Of a DNA stretch of 33,402 bases, positions 1-8,682 are shown one piece after another (the first letter of the stretch is position 1; every line of letters starts with the position of its first letter). The notes under the pieces are model-generated. The model had not been told where the DNA came from. It saw only the letters and a program-made list of their open reading frames with translations, and did no database searches. The stretch lies in assembly GCA_030731855.1 (NCBI GenBank), contig JANQTG010000208.1, positions 1-33,402 of the forward strand. The letters run 5' to 3'. The DNA is from Cellulophaga sp. GTDB taxonomy: Bacteria; Bacteroidota; Bacteroidia; Flavobacteriales; Flavobacteriaceae. A program made the translations under genes and the position numbers.

Positions 1-1067
1 ATAAGGTGTAATAATAATTCAGATACTTTATGCGATGCGGTTTCTCCGTAGTTTCGAGTAATTTCTACATGCACATCATCAGGAATTAAAGTGGTGCGTA
101 AATGTGCTACTTTAGCCGTAATCACCTCAGCAATTTTCATAGCATCGGCTCCTTTTCGTTTGGCCACTGAAATAGTTACAGCAGGATATTCTGAATTAAA
201 AGTAGCCGCTTTTTCACTTGCCTGACCAAAACCTAAAGACACGTAATTTAAGGGTACTTCAGGGCCATCAATAATTTTTGAAATCTGTTTTAAATAAATA
301 GGCTTGTTTTGCTGTACACCTACCACCAAGTTTTCAACATCAGTAACCGTTTTTAAAAACTCGCCTGTATTTACCAGAAATTCGGTATCATTCTTATCAA
401 AACTTCCTGAATTTAATTGTGTATTATTCGCTTTAATCATTTCAGAAACGGATAAAAAATCGAGTCCACTTGCTGCTAGTTTATCTTTATCTAAAACCAC
501 ACGTAATTGACGGTTTCTACCACCAATTTTATGTGTAATAGCTACATCATTTACTTTTTTAATCTCACTTTCTAACTCTTGTGCAATTTGTCCTAATTGA
601 AAATCATCATAATTTTCGCTCCACAAGGTTAAACCTAACATCGGCACATCATCAATAGCACGAGTTTTAACCAATGGAAATGTTACGCCCGCAGGCATTT
701 CATCCATGTGCTTGTTAATTTCATTGTATAATTTCACAAAAGAACGCTCAATATCTTCACCCACGTAAAACTGAACAATGACCATTCCCTGCTCTTTCAT
801 AGAGGTAGAATACACATATTCCACACCCTTAATATTGGAAATCAACTGCTCTAAAGGCTTTATCACTCTAGACTCAACCTCTGTAGGGCTCGCACCAGGA
901 TAACCTACAAAAATATCTGCCATAGGCACATCAATCTGAGGTTCTTCTTCTCTGGGAATTAAGAAAGAGGTATACACTCCAACGACCATAAAAACAATCA
1001 TCAAAAGCACCGTTAACTTAGAACCTATAAATACTTTGGCTATTTTGCCTGCTAATCCTTCTTTCAT
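1..1067 (-). CDS. RND efflux permease, N-terminal part (truncated by window edge)
   Basis: This is the N-terminal 355 codons of an inner-membrane RND (AcrB/HAE1-type) efflux permease; the rest lies outside the window. The start ATG is read at 1067 on the minus strand and the translation begins MKEGLAGKIAKVF. A first transmembrane segment at about residues 17-36 (TVLLMIVFMVVGVYTSFL) is followed by the periplasmic porter domain. The PREEEPQID stretch and the GYPGASPTEVE motif are hallmarks of the family, where they follow TM1. It is the third gene of an operon with the fusion protein and TolC-like channel upstream, so a proton-driven tripartite exporter is very likely. The substrate (drug or metal) cannot be told from this part. 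A GC-rich repeat cluster fills the 176 nt before the gene. Confidence 0.93.
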   Translation of the reverse strand, partial: MKEGLAGKIAKVFIGSKLTVLLMIVFMVVGVYTSFLIPREEEPQIDVPMADIFVGYPGASPTEVESRVIKPLEQLISNIKGVEYVYSTSMKEQGMVIVQFYVGEDIERSFVKLYNEINKHMDEMPAGVTFPLVKTRAIDDVPMLGLTLWSENYDDFQLGQIAQELESEIKKVNDVAITHKIGGRNRQLRVVLDKDKLAASGLDFLSVSEMIKANNTQLNSGSFDKNDTEFLVNTGEFLKTVTDVENLVVGVQQNKPIYLKQISKIIDGPEVPLNYVSLGFGQASEKAATFNSEYPAVTISVAKRKGADAMKIAEVITAKVAHLRTTLIPDDVHVEITRNYGETASHKVSELLLHL

Positions 1068-1070
1068 AAT

Positions 1071-1238
1071 ACGCCCCTCTAACTCCCCAAAGGGGAGAAC
1101 TACGCTGAGGTAATTTTAATTAATATTAAGCCCACTAACCCCCTTATGGGAATATAACTAGCTGTTTTTTGATTACTTTTTATTGATTATATATTTTACT
1201 TTCCTAACCCCTACCTTTTGGGGAGGTCAGGAGGGGCA
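1071..1238. repeat. GC-rich inverted-repeat cluster between adaptor and permease genes
   Basis: Three related GC-rich blocks lie in this otherwise AT-rich gap. Block 1 (1071-1100) contains a perfect palindrome, CTCCCC-AAA-GGGGAG, at 1083-1097. Block 2 (1131-1150) reads cccactaacccccttatggg. Block 3 (about 1204-1238) reads as an imperfect reverse complement of block 1, with CCTTTTGGGGAGG at its core. Blocks 1 and 3 in opposite orientation give a MITE-like or REP-like layout of about 170 bp. Because it is inside a transcribed operon, the RNA would fold into stable hairpins that may attenuate or process the message before the permease. No transposase is nearby. Confidence 0.6.
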
Positions 1239-1243
1239 TTTGT

Positions 1244-2329
1244 TTATTGAACACTAACCTTAACCCCATTAAACAACTTTCCTTCGGCGTTAACGATGTA
1301 TGATTCATCCGAATTTAAACCAGATAATACCTCCACTTCGTTACCAAAAGTTTGTCCTAATCGCAACCAACGCAATAAAGCTGTATTTGACTGACTTACG
1401 GTATAAATACCTGATAACTGCCCTTGGGTAACAATGGCCTCTAAAGGAACTAAGACCGTATTATTTGTACTTTTAGCACTCTTTTCTAAAGGAAATTGTA
1501 CCGTAGCAAACATTCCGGATAGTAAATTTTTATTTGCATTTTCTACAAGAACTTTAACCATAAACTGACCACCGGTATTTTTTGAGGAAGTACTTATTTC
1601 GGTTACTTTACCGTTTAAGGTTTCATTTAGAGATTTTACCAAAATATCAACTTGAGTGCCTGATTTTATTTGTAAAATAGCTGATTCTGGCACCATGGCT
1701 AAAACTTGAAAACTACCTGGAGCTTCTACTTCTAATAAAGGCATTCCTGGGTTTGCCATATCGCCTTCTTTGATAAATTTATTGGTTACCACACCCGAAA
1801 AAGGTGCTCTTATATCTGAGTACGACAATTGTGCATTTACTTCGTTTTTCATTTGTTTGGCAGCTTCTACTCTGGCTTTTGCCATATTGTAATTTGCCGT
1901 GATATCATCTAACTCCTTTTGCGAGGCGCTATTTTCAGAAACTAAACTTGTAAATCGCTTATAATCTTTCTCTGCATTCGCAAAAGCTGCATTTGCTTCC
2001 GTAATCCCTGCATTTACTTGACCTAATTTTGCATTGATATCCGCATTATTTATACGTAATAATAATTGTCCGTTTTGTACTTTATCGCCAACATTAGCGT
2101 AAATTTTATCAACAAAACCCATCATTCTAGTACTCAGGTTTGCACTATTAACCGCTTCAATTTTTCCGCTTGTCGATAACATATTCGTGTTATTATCTTT
2201 GCTCACTGCATTTACTTTTACAGTAATTGCTGGTGTGTTATCTGCAATGGCTTTTTTGTCGTCGTTTCCACAGCTAGCAAATAACAAGCTTAAAGAAAAT
2301 GCTATAATGGTATTTATTTTTTTATTCAT
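1244..2329 (-). CDS. RND efflux periplasmic adaptor (membrane fusion lipoprotein)
   Basis: This 361-aa protein is the HlyD/AcrA-type adaptor that links the RND permease to the outer-membrane channel. The N-terminus has a lipoprotein signal ending in FASC (Cys20), so it is anchored to a membrane from the periplasmic side. Residues about 60-95 form the first half of a barrel-sandwich (lipoyl-like) domain (GFVDKIYANVGDKV). About residues 100-165 form the alpha-helical hairpin, rich in Ala, Asn and Glu. The second half (DIRAPFSGVV, KEGDMANPG) follows, then beta-barrel and membrane-proximal domains. Length is typical of the family. It lies 61 nt after the TolC-like gene and before the permease, so all three are presumably co-transcribed. 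Confidence 0.94.
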   Translation of the reverse strand: MNKKINTIIAFSLSLLFASCGNDDKKAIADNTPAITVKVNAVSKDNNTNMLSTSGKIEAVNSANLSTRMMGFVDKIYANVGDKVQNGQLLLRINNADINAKLGQVNAGITEANAAFANAEKDYKRFTSLVSENSASQKELDDITANYNMAKARVEAAKQMKNEVNAQLSYSDIRAPFSGVVTNKFIKEGDMANPGMPLLEVEAPGSFQVLAMVPESAILQIKSGTQVDILVKSLNETLNGKVTEISTSSKNTGGQFMVKVLVENANKNLLSGMFATVQFPLEKSAKSTNNTVLVPLEAIVTQGQLSGIYTVSQSNTALLRWLRLGQTFGNEVEVLSGLNSDESYIVNAEGKLFNGVKVSVQ

Positions 2330-2390
2330 TTTATTTATTTTTAAAGTAAGATTAGTCTTTACTCTTAATTCTTTTATCTTGTTTCTCTTT

Positions 2391-3692
2391 TTATCCTTTG
2401 GTTAAAAATTGCACGTATGCTAATGCATAATTATGATTAAAAATAGTGTTGTAATACTCCAACTGTTTTTGTGCGAATTGTGTTTCTGCTGCTAATAAAT
2501 CGGTTGTTTTTTCCAAGCCTTGTTCAAACCTATTTTTACGAATCCTGAGTGATTCTTGGGTTTGTGACAAAGCAAGTGCTGTAAGCTCTAAATTATTTTT
2601 GGCATCTTGCAACATTCGTTTTGCTCTATTTAATTCTACCTGACTTTCGGCTTTATATTGGTCTAATTCTAATTTAGATTTTTCAAACTCTGCTTTACTC
2701 TTTTTAAATTTCCCGAACCGTTTTCCACCTTCAAAAAGATTCCATTTTAACTCTGCGCCAATTAAATAACCATCGGTTGCGCCTTTAAATATTTCGTCAT
2801 CGTGAAGTTCATAGGTTCCGAAAGCATTAAGTCTTGGTAAAAAACTCATTTGGTCTGCTTTATGCATATCCTTATAGGCATTTGTTGCCGATTCCATCGC
2901 TTGAATATCAGCTCTTGTTTCAGAAAAAATTAAAGTTGACTTTTCGGCTGCTGCTATTGTTAAGGAATCGGAAGGTTGTAAAATAGCATAGCTTTCATCA
3001 TTCATTAAAACAGATAAGCCGTTCGAAGCATTTTGAATATTACTTTTTGCATATTGCAACTGATTTTCAATTTCCGTAACACGAACCTCAACCGCTAAAA
3101 CATCCGACTTTTGTAAATAGCCTTGAACAAAGCTATTGTTAGCAATGCGCTTATTTTCCAAAGCTGTTATCTTTGCTTTTTCTAAAACTTCTGCTGCTTT
3201 ATAAGCTAGTTGCAATTGCATGTATGCTTTTTCAACTTCTAATTCCACATAATCATTTACACGATTGGCTTGTAATTCAGTAGCGTTTAATTTCGCTTTT
3301 GCTGCTTTTCGTTGATAAAATCCATCAAAATTTAATAAAGGTTGTTCTACCGTAATTCTGGTTGCATAATCTTGTATCTCAGAAGGATTGTTTAATAACG
3401 CAGGATTAAAATCGCCTTGTGTTAAAATTCCTTGATTTAATTTAGAACCAAAAGCCATCAACGGATTTGTAGTCGCTATTGCCATGTGTGAAGCACTAAT
3501 ATTGGGTAATAAAACAGCGTTGGTCTGATTGTAATCTCCTTTTGCCATCAAGATATCTTGCTGAGACATTTTTATTGTATTGTTATGCTCTTGTACCGCT
3601 ATTAAAACATCAGCTTTAGAAATAGCCTTAGTTTCTTGCGCTACGAGATACGCCTGAAATAATAAAAAAGATATCACTAGAATATTTCTCAT
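2391..3692 (-). CDS. TolC-family outer membrane efflux channel
   Basis: This 433-aa protein is the outer-membrane channel of the tripartite efflux system. It starts with a Sec signal peptide (about residues 1-18, cleaved near VAQ-E). The remainder is two repeats of the OEP type (PF02321): long alpha-helical stretches rich in Ala, Gln, Glu and Lys, interrupted by short beta segments such as LPNISASHMA, PLLNFDGFYQR, LPRLNAFGTYEL and KWNLFEGGKR. The motif pattern W-x-L-F-E-G-G-K is typical of this family. As the first gene of the operon it follows a recognisable promoter at 3714-3721 and a palindrome at 3744-3757. Length and architecture are normal for a Bacteroidota TolC homologue. Confidence 0.94.
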   Translation of the reverse strand: MRNILVISFLLFQAYLVAQETKAISKADVLIAVQEHNNTIKMSQQDILMAKGDYNQTNAVLLPNISASHMAIATTNPLMAFGSKLNQGILTQGDFNPALLNNPSEIQDYATRITVEQPLLNFDGFYQRKAAKAKLNATELQANRVNDYVELEVEKAYMQLQLAYKAAEVLEKAKITALENKRIANNSFVQGYLQKSDVLAVEVRVTEIENQLQYAKSNIQNASNGLSVLMNDESYAILQPSDSLTIAAAEKSTLIFSETRADIQAMESATNAYKDMHKADQMSFLPRLNAFGTYELHDDEIFKGATDGYLIGAELKWNLFEGGKRFGKFKKSKAEFEKSKLELDQYKAESQVELNRAKRMLQDAKNNLELTALALSQTQESLRIRKNRFEQGLEKTTDLLAAETQFAQKQLEYYNTIFNHNYALAYVQFLTKG

Positions 3693-3713
3693 CGATTAAA
3701 TTTTATTTTTGAG

Positions 3714-3721
3714 CAAAATTA
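3714..3721 (-). promoter_or_regulatory. Promoter -7 element (TAATTTTG) of the efflux operon
   Basis: Read on the minus strand, TAATTTTG is a perfect match to the Bacteroidota -7 consensus TAnnTTTG. It lies 21 nt before the ATG of the TolC-like gene, giving a very short leader. No clear -33 TTG was found; a palindrome occupies part of that upstream region. Confidence 0.55.
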
Positions 3722-3743
3722 GACGAGTTGTAGGTGCTAGTCA

Positions 3744-3757
3744 GTAACTTTTGTTAC
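3744..3757. promoter_or_regulatory. Palindrome GTAAC-TTTT-GTTAC, candidate repressor operator
   Basis: A perfect 5-bp inverted repeat with a 4-nt spacer lies 22-36 nt upstream of the -7 element of the efflux operon, in the region where the -33 box is expected. Efflux operons of this type are often controlled by TetR-family repressors that bind such palindromes. No regulator gene is seen next to it, so the assignment is an inference from position and symmetry. Confidence 0.4.
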
Positions 3758-4047
3758 AGTAGTGAGGAATAAATTTAATAGTTGTTGCGTACTACAAGAA
3801 TACATGTTTAAGATGTTACTAATGTGCCTTCTAATAGCAAAATAAGATTGATATTATTTCGTATTAAATTTTACCTATTAATTAAATAATAGCCAAAACA
3901 AATCAAAGTGTTTTCATAGAAATTGTACTTTAAAATATATAGTATTACTTTAGAGCTTAACAGAAATTTTGTCTGTTATTTTATCTAAGGCCCTTTTTTA
4001 CTAAACACCTTAAATCTTAACGAACCACTTCATTGAAAAAAAATCAA
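3758..4047. other. Intergenic region with a 5' hairpin
   Basis: This AT-rich divergent spacer between the efflux operon and the propeller gene holds no convincing ORF. The clearest element is an inverted repeat, TAACAGA at 3958-3964 and TCTGTTA at 3972-3978, with a 7-nt loop, followed by TTTTAT. It could be a leader hairpin or a weak terminator. A plus-strand promoter is expected here, but no exact TAnnTTTG match was found; the stretch TATTACTTTAG near 3942-3952 is the nearest. Confidence 0.4.
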
Positions 4048-4899
4048 ATGCTTAAATACCTAAGAATAGTACTCCTGTTATTATTTGTGAACTGTAACCA
4101 TTATGGCCAATTGCAGCCTATTACAAAATTACCAAAGCAGCTTAGCGAAAACTCTGGTATTGTGAAAAACGATGACACTACTATTTGGCTAATTGAAGAT
4201 AGCGGCAACAAAGACCATCTTTATAAAGTTGATTTTAAAGGAACGATAGTTGAAGATGTGAAAATTAAACATGCAAAAAATATTGATTGGGAGGATTTGG
4301 CTAAAGATGAAAAAGGCAATCTTTATATTGGTGACTTTGGCAATAATGATAATGATCGAAAAAATCTGGTAATTTATAAAGTTTCCTTGTCTGAAATTAA
4401 TTCTGATTCAGAAGTTATAGCTGAGCGCATAGACTTTAAGTATCCTGAGCAAAAAGATTTTCCTCCTAAAAAGAATGAATTGGTATATGATGCGGAGGCA
4501 TTTTTTTATCACAAGCAGCACTTATATCTTTTTACCCGAAATAGGTCAAAACCCTTTACAGGCGAAACTTTAATCTACCGAATTCCCGCAGAAAAGGGAA
4601 ATTATGATGCTGTTTTAGTCGGAAAATTAAAGCTATGTAACAATAGTAAAACATGCCAGATAACTGCTGCGGATATTTCTTTAGACGGTAAAAAAATTGC
4701 TCTTTTGAGTCATGGAAAACTTTGGATGCTCACCGATTTTACTAACGAAAATTTTGCCGACGGAAAATTAAACGAAATAGATTTAGGTATTCGAACCCAA
4801 TTAGAAGCTGTCTGCTTTAAAAATGAAAATACCCTATTACTATCTGATGAAATTCGTGATAATGAAGGAGGAAATTTGTACAAATATGTTTTAAAATAA
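4048..4899 (+). CDS. Secreted beta-propeller-like protein of unknown function
   Basis: The preferred start is ATG at 4048; a TTG five codons earlier (4033) would only add MKKNQ. The first 15-20 residues are a hydrophobic export signal (MLKYLRIVLLLLFVNC). The Cys after VN is a poor lipobox, so lipidation is uncertain. The mature part shows repeated strand blocks of the YIGDFGNNDND, LYLFTRNR and LLSDE type with an early WEDLA motif, resembling SdiA-regulated/NHL-like six-bladed propellers that are often annotated as hypothetical in flavobacteria. There is no visible catalytic signature. It converges with the large phosphatase-barrel gene, with 16 nt between stop codons. Function is unknown; a sugar-binding or esterase-like surface role is only a guess. 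Confidence 0.8.
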   Translation: MLKYLRIVLLLLFVNCNHYGQLQPITKLPKQLSENSGIVKNDDTTIWLIEDSGNKDHLYKVDFKGTIVEDVKIKHAKNIDWEDLAKDEKGNLYIGDFGNNDNDRKNLVIYKVSLSEINSDSEVIAERIDFKYPEQKDFPPKKNELVYDAEAFFYHKQHLYLFTRNRSKPFTGETLIYRIPAEKGNYDAVLVGKLKLCNNSKTCQITAADISLDGKKIALLSHGKLWMLTDFTNENFADGKLNEIDLGIRTQLEAVCFKNENTLLLSDEIRDNEGGNLYKYVLK

Positions 4900-4915
4900 A
4901 AGACAAACACTTACA

Positions 4916-7900
4916 TTAAAAACCAAAGCCCAAACCGAAAGTTACTCTTAGTCCGTCAACACTATTAAAAAGAGCAGTACGTATGGATGCTAAACCAGCA
5001 ATATCAAGAAAAAAACCACCCCCATAAGAAGTATGCCACACCTTAGAAATTTCATTAGGGTTCCATACCCGTCCGTAATCAAAACCGCCATAAAACCCTA
5101 AAGCCGTTGGCAAAATTCCTGAATTAAATTTTCCTAGATTTAAACGCAAATCTGTATTTTGGTAAAATGATTTTTTACCTGTGAAACGTTCATTTCTAAA
5201 TCCACGAAGGCCGTCAGAGCCACCAATGCTAGCGGCTTGATAAAATTCGAACCCATCACCAATAGTATAATGTGCTTTCCATTTTACTGCCAATACGAGT
5301 TTACCGCTAGAGTTTAATTTATGGTTTATAGAAAGGCTGGGGATAATATACGCAAAATCGCTTTTGCTATCCACTGCTGTTTTATACCCTAAATGAAGTG
5401 CGGTTGCCATTCCCATAGTTGGGAAAGCCACATTATCGCTATTCGCATAAGAATACTCGGCATTAACACCTAAAAACTGTTTATTGGTTTCTTCGCCATT
5501 GGCTTGAAAAAAGGTATTTATAAAACGGTTATCTGTTTCTTCAACTTCAATAGCTTCATAAGAAATTCCGGTCCTAAACTTACTTCCTAAATCTCCGCGC
5601 CATACCAAAGAAGGTGCTACGCTGAGCGTAGCTAACCGAACTCTGTTATAATCTAAGTCTAACTCATCATCATTATTTGCAGTTTCGTTACCAAAACCAA
5701 AGAAATTAACTGCAAAATTAGGACTTGTTAATTGTGTAGCAATTTCCAAATTAGCCGTACCAAATATTCGGGCAAACTCTGCCTTATAGCCCAGTTCAAA
5801 ACCGCTAGTTGCAAAAAAATATCCTGCATTAAAAATATGTTGTTGCGTAAATGGGTTTTGTACTAAACTATTAAAAGTGTACTTATTGAGTGCCCCCAAT
5901 TTTAAACCTGTATCAGGATTAAAACCAACATTGGGTAAAATTTGATTTAAAGATTTTTTTATTTTTAAAGGTTCGTAGGTATTTATACTATAATCGTCTG
6001 TAAGTCTTAGTTTGGCATTAGCAATGTTATCTAAAGTGTTCTTTTTTGATTTGTAATCATACACAATGGTATTTCTACCTTTTTCTACATCATACACATC
6101 ATTATTCTGTCCACCTACCAATCGTATTTTTATTTTATTTTTTGAGTTGCCTGTTACTATAAATTTATCATCATCATCCAATCCATAAATCCAGATTTCT
6201 TTAGTGTCAGCGTGGTGAAATATTTTTTTAAAAAATAATTTTTCTTTTTCTCCACCTATATTGCGATAGCCACTTACGAGTGCCTCTTTTTTATTTAATC
6301 GCTCAATTTCAAACCAATCATCCTTATCGGTGCCCGCAACCACAGCATGATGATTTAATATGCGATAGTACTCTTCGGCCGTTTCTTTTATGTTCTTTAT
6401 TCTTGATAAAAGTATTCGCTTAATTTCTAATAATATTTCGTCTTGAACTTCATCAGGAAATTGCTTAAAAGCCTGATCAATTACATCAGCAGTTAAGTTT
6501 TTTTGAATAAATGCTGCTTGTGTTAACCATTCTTCTTTGGTAGTTTCAGATAGTAATGCCATATCGAGCACGTATGTTTTTGGCGAAGAGTTTAGCCCTT
6601 CCACACTTCTAATTTTATCTTTAAAACCTTCCATTAATCGCAAGCCTGGTATAAATCTTGTGGCTAAACTCATAAATAACCCGTCACCTAATATCGAAAA
6701 AACTTGATCACGATCTCTAGGTACTGGTCTGTAGGTTATTTTTTTGGTGTCATTATCCTTAAACTCAGCCCATCGCCATTGATCTACATGGCGATCCCAA
6801 TCTCCTAAAACCATATCGAACAAACGTGCCCTTGTATACAATTGTGCGTCCACCGAATATTTTTCATCGTCACGGAGATTTTCTAAAAGTTCGTCAGTAC
6901 TAATTAAGGTATTTGAATAACCAAAACTTTTTAAATCGCCATGGCCTTCTCCTGCATGCTCCTCTATCATATACAATTCATCTCCAAATTCGGTATTAAA
7001 TTCGGCTAGCGCATTTTGTTTGGGAATATAGTACAGTTTTGGATTTGTATGATAAATACCAACAGCATCTGATAAATCTGCTACAACAAAGGGTGCAAAA
7101 GGGTGAGAGCCAGTATAAAAATCTTGAAGTAATTCTTGTGCAAAAGTATTATCGAGTTCGTCTAGAACATACTGATTTTGAAAAAGCATAGCTTGTAAAT
7201 ACAGCTCGGAAACCTTTCGAATGGCGCGCATTACATATTCTTTGCCATTTTTATGACGAAGTCTTAATGATTTAGATTGATTTCCGCCACCTTTACGAAC
7301 AGGTGTTAAACCACCAAAAAGTGTGTCTAATTGTACGGTAGGTGCTGTAATATTTTTTCCATAATAGTCTCTATACCGTTCTCCCCATATTTTTTTATAA
7401 AAACCAGATTTATCAATTTCTTCTTGCGTATAAATTGTAGTAGTCATGGTTTCTGGAAAATTATTCTCGTAATTTTCGTTGTTTTTAACCAAATCTGGCG
7501 CTAGTACTTGGGTATTAAACAACAACTCTTCTTGCTGATTATCCTCAATACCATAAAACTTTACTTGTGATGATCCGTCATCAAAAATATCTAAAACAGC
7601 GTACCCTCTATGTCCCGTTGAAAACTGACTGCCATTCATTAAACGCGTTACGCCTTTTTTAGCTCCCGCCCCACTTACAATTTGTGGTATGCCTTGTTCT
7701 ACAATATATTGCATGGTATGTTCATGACCCGAAGCAAAAATTACCTTATCGGAATATTGCGCTAAGGTTACTATGCGATTTTTAAATTCTCTGTATTTTC
7801 TATTACTAACATCGGTAGTTGATGCACCCGTGGCAGTTCTGAGCACATTTATAGCACTTCCTAAAATGGGTAATGGAATATTTTTATTTGTTGGAATTAA

Positions 7901-8638
7901 TTGTTGTTTTAATGAAAATTGTCCCCCATGGTTTCCATAAGTAAACATAGGATGGTGCATAGCAATCAAGGTAGTTTTATCTACATTTTTTTTAATAACA
8001 CTTTCTAATTCATCCCAAAATTTAGAACGACTTTTTATAGCACAATCATCATTTATAGTGGGGTGTTTGTCCCAATTGGTTAAGTACCACTCGGTATCTA
8101 TTACAATGATAACAAGTTCTGGCGAAACTTTTAGTACTTCAAGCGGACACCCGTTTTCTGGTAAAAACGGATCTTTCTGTTTTAATTTACTTTCTATATA
8201 TTTTTCTTGACGCTTAAGACCTTCTAAACCCTTACTGTACCAATCGTGATTACCAGGAATAAATAAAGGGCGTCCTTTAAAATTTTCTAAAGTAATTAGT
8301 TGAGCATCTAATTGATTTATAGCTGAGGTATATTTTTTTGAAGAAAGATCTTCTTCTGGCAAACCAGCAGGGTAAATATTATCGCCTAAAAATATCGCTG
8401 TACTATTTTTATTTGCTTTGTTTAAAGCATTTTTAAAGTTTTGTAAAGGCAAATTTAATTCGTTCTCAGGCGATAAACCCGCGTCACCAATTAAATAAAC
8501 TGTATGCCTAATATTTTTTGTCTCAGGAGTATTTTCTCTTACTTCTAGTACTGCATATTTTGTTTTGTATGTAGCACAACTGCTTGTAAAAATTACAAAG
8601 AGCAGTAGTAAGAAAAGTTTTTTCATCACATTTTTCAT
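4916..8638 (-). CDS. Lipoprotein fusing purple-acid-phosphatase-like domain, kinase-like region and Omp85-like barrel
   Basis: This 1240-aa protein begins with a lipoprotein signal (lipobox TSSC, Cys21). Residues about 45-375 are a calcineurin-like phosphoesterase with all five metal-site motifs in the purple-acid-phosphatase style: GDAG (51-54), GDNIY (85-89), GNHD (129-132), HH (228-229) and GHEH (304-307). Residues about 440-650 contain NGKEYVMRAIRK, then LGDWDRHVDQWRW (611-623) and PVPRDRDQVF (638-647); I read this as a kinase-like fold (inference). Residues about 815-850 have GLDDDD and GGQNND turns. From about residue 895 to the end there is an Omp85/D15-like beta-barrel with the FFGFGNET motif and a terminal Phe. 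No POTRA repeats are evident. It probably sits in the outer membrane. A second in-frame ATG lies at codon 5. The gene is divergent from the HD-PycTM gene, with 44 bp between starts. Confidence 0.88.
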   Translation of the reverse strand: MKNVMKKLFLLLLFVIFTSSCATYKTKYAVLEVRENTPETKNIRHTVYLIGDAGLSPENELNLPLQNFKNALNKANKNSTAIFLGDNIYPAGLPEEDLSSKKYTSAINQLDAQLITLENFKGRPLFIPGNHDWYSKGLEGLKRQEKYIESKLKQKDPFLPENGCPLEVLKVSPELVIIVIDTEWYLTNWDKHPTINDDCAIKSRSKFWDELESVIKKNVDKTTLIAMHHPMFTYGNHGGQFSLKQQLIPTNKNIPLPILGSAINVLRTATGASTTDVSNRKYREFKNRIVTLAQYSDKVIFASGHEHTMQYIVEQGIPQIVSGAGAKKGVTRLMNGSQFSTGHRGYAVLDIFDDGSSQVKFYGIEDNQQEELLFNTQVLAPDLVKNNENYENNFPETMTTTIYTQEEIDKSGFYKKIWGERYRDYYGKNITAPTVQLDTLFGGLTPVRKGGGNQSKSLRLRHKNGKEYVMRAIRKVSELYLQAMLFQNQYVLDELDNTFAQELLQDFYTGSHPFAPFVVADLSDAVGIYHTNPKLYYIPKQNALAEFNTEFGDELYMIEEHAGEGHGDLKSFGYSNTLISTDELLENLRDDEKYSVDAQLYTRARLFDMVLGDWDRHVDQWRWAEFKDNDTKKITYRPVPRDRDQVFSILGDGLFMSLATRFIPGLRLMEGFKDKIRSVEGLNSSPKTYVLDMALLSETTKEEWLTQAAFIQKNLTADVIDQAFKQFPDEVQDEILLEIKRILLSRIKNIKETAEEYYRILNHHAVVAGTDKDDWFEIERLNKKEALVSGYRNIGGEKEKLFFKKIFHHADTKEIWIYGLDDDDKFIVTGNSKNKIKIRLVGGQNNDVYDVEKGRNTIVYDYKSKKNTLDNIANAKLRLTDDYSINTYEPLKIKKSLNQILPNVGFNPDTGLKLGALNKYTFNSLVQNPFTQQHIFNAGYFFATSGFELGYKAEFARIFGTANLEIATQLTSPNFAVNFFGFGNETANNDDELDLDYNRVRLATLSVAPSLVWRGDLGSKFRTGISYEAIEVEETDNRFINTFFQANGEETNKQFLGVNAEYSYANSDNVAFPTMGMATALHLGYKTAVDSKSDFAYIIPSLSINHKLNSSGKLVLAVKWKAHYTIGDGFEFYQAASIGGSDGLRGFRNERFTGKKSFYQNTDLRLNLGKFNSGILPTALGFYGGFDYGRVWNPNEISKVWHTSYGGGFFLDIAGLASIRTALFNSVDGLRVTFGLGFGF

Positions 8639-8682
8639 TAATATTTTTTGTACTTTGGGACGCTTTGCACAATATAGAAACT

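Noticed and set aside
304-510. Short plus-strand ORF opposite the RND permease
   Set aside because: It is antisense to a well-supported permease frame and has no recognisable features.
8651-8658. TACTTTGG as promoter of the HD-PycTM gene
   Set aside because: It resembles but does not fit TAnnTTTG (one base short), so it was not listed as a feature.
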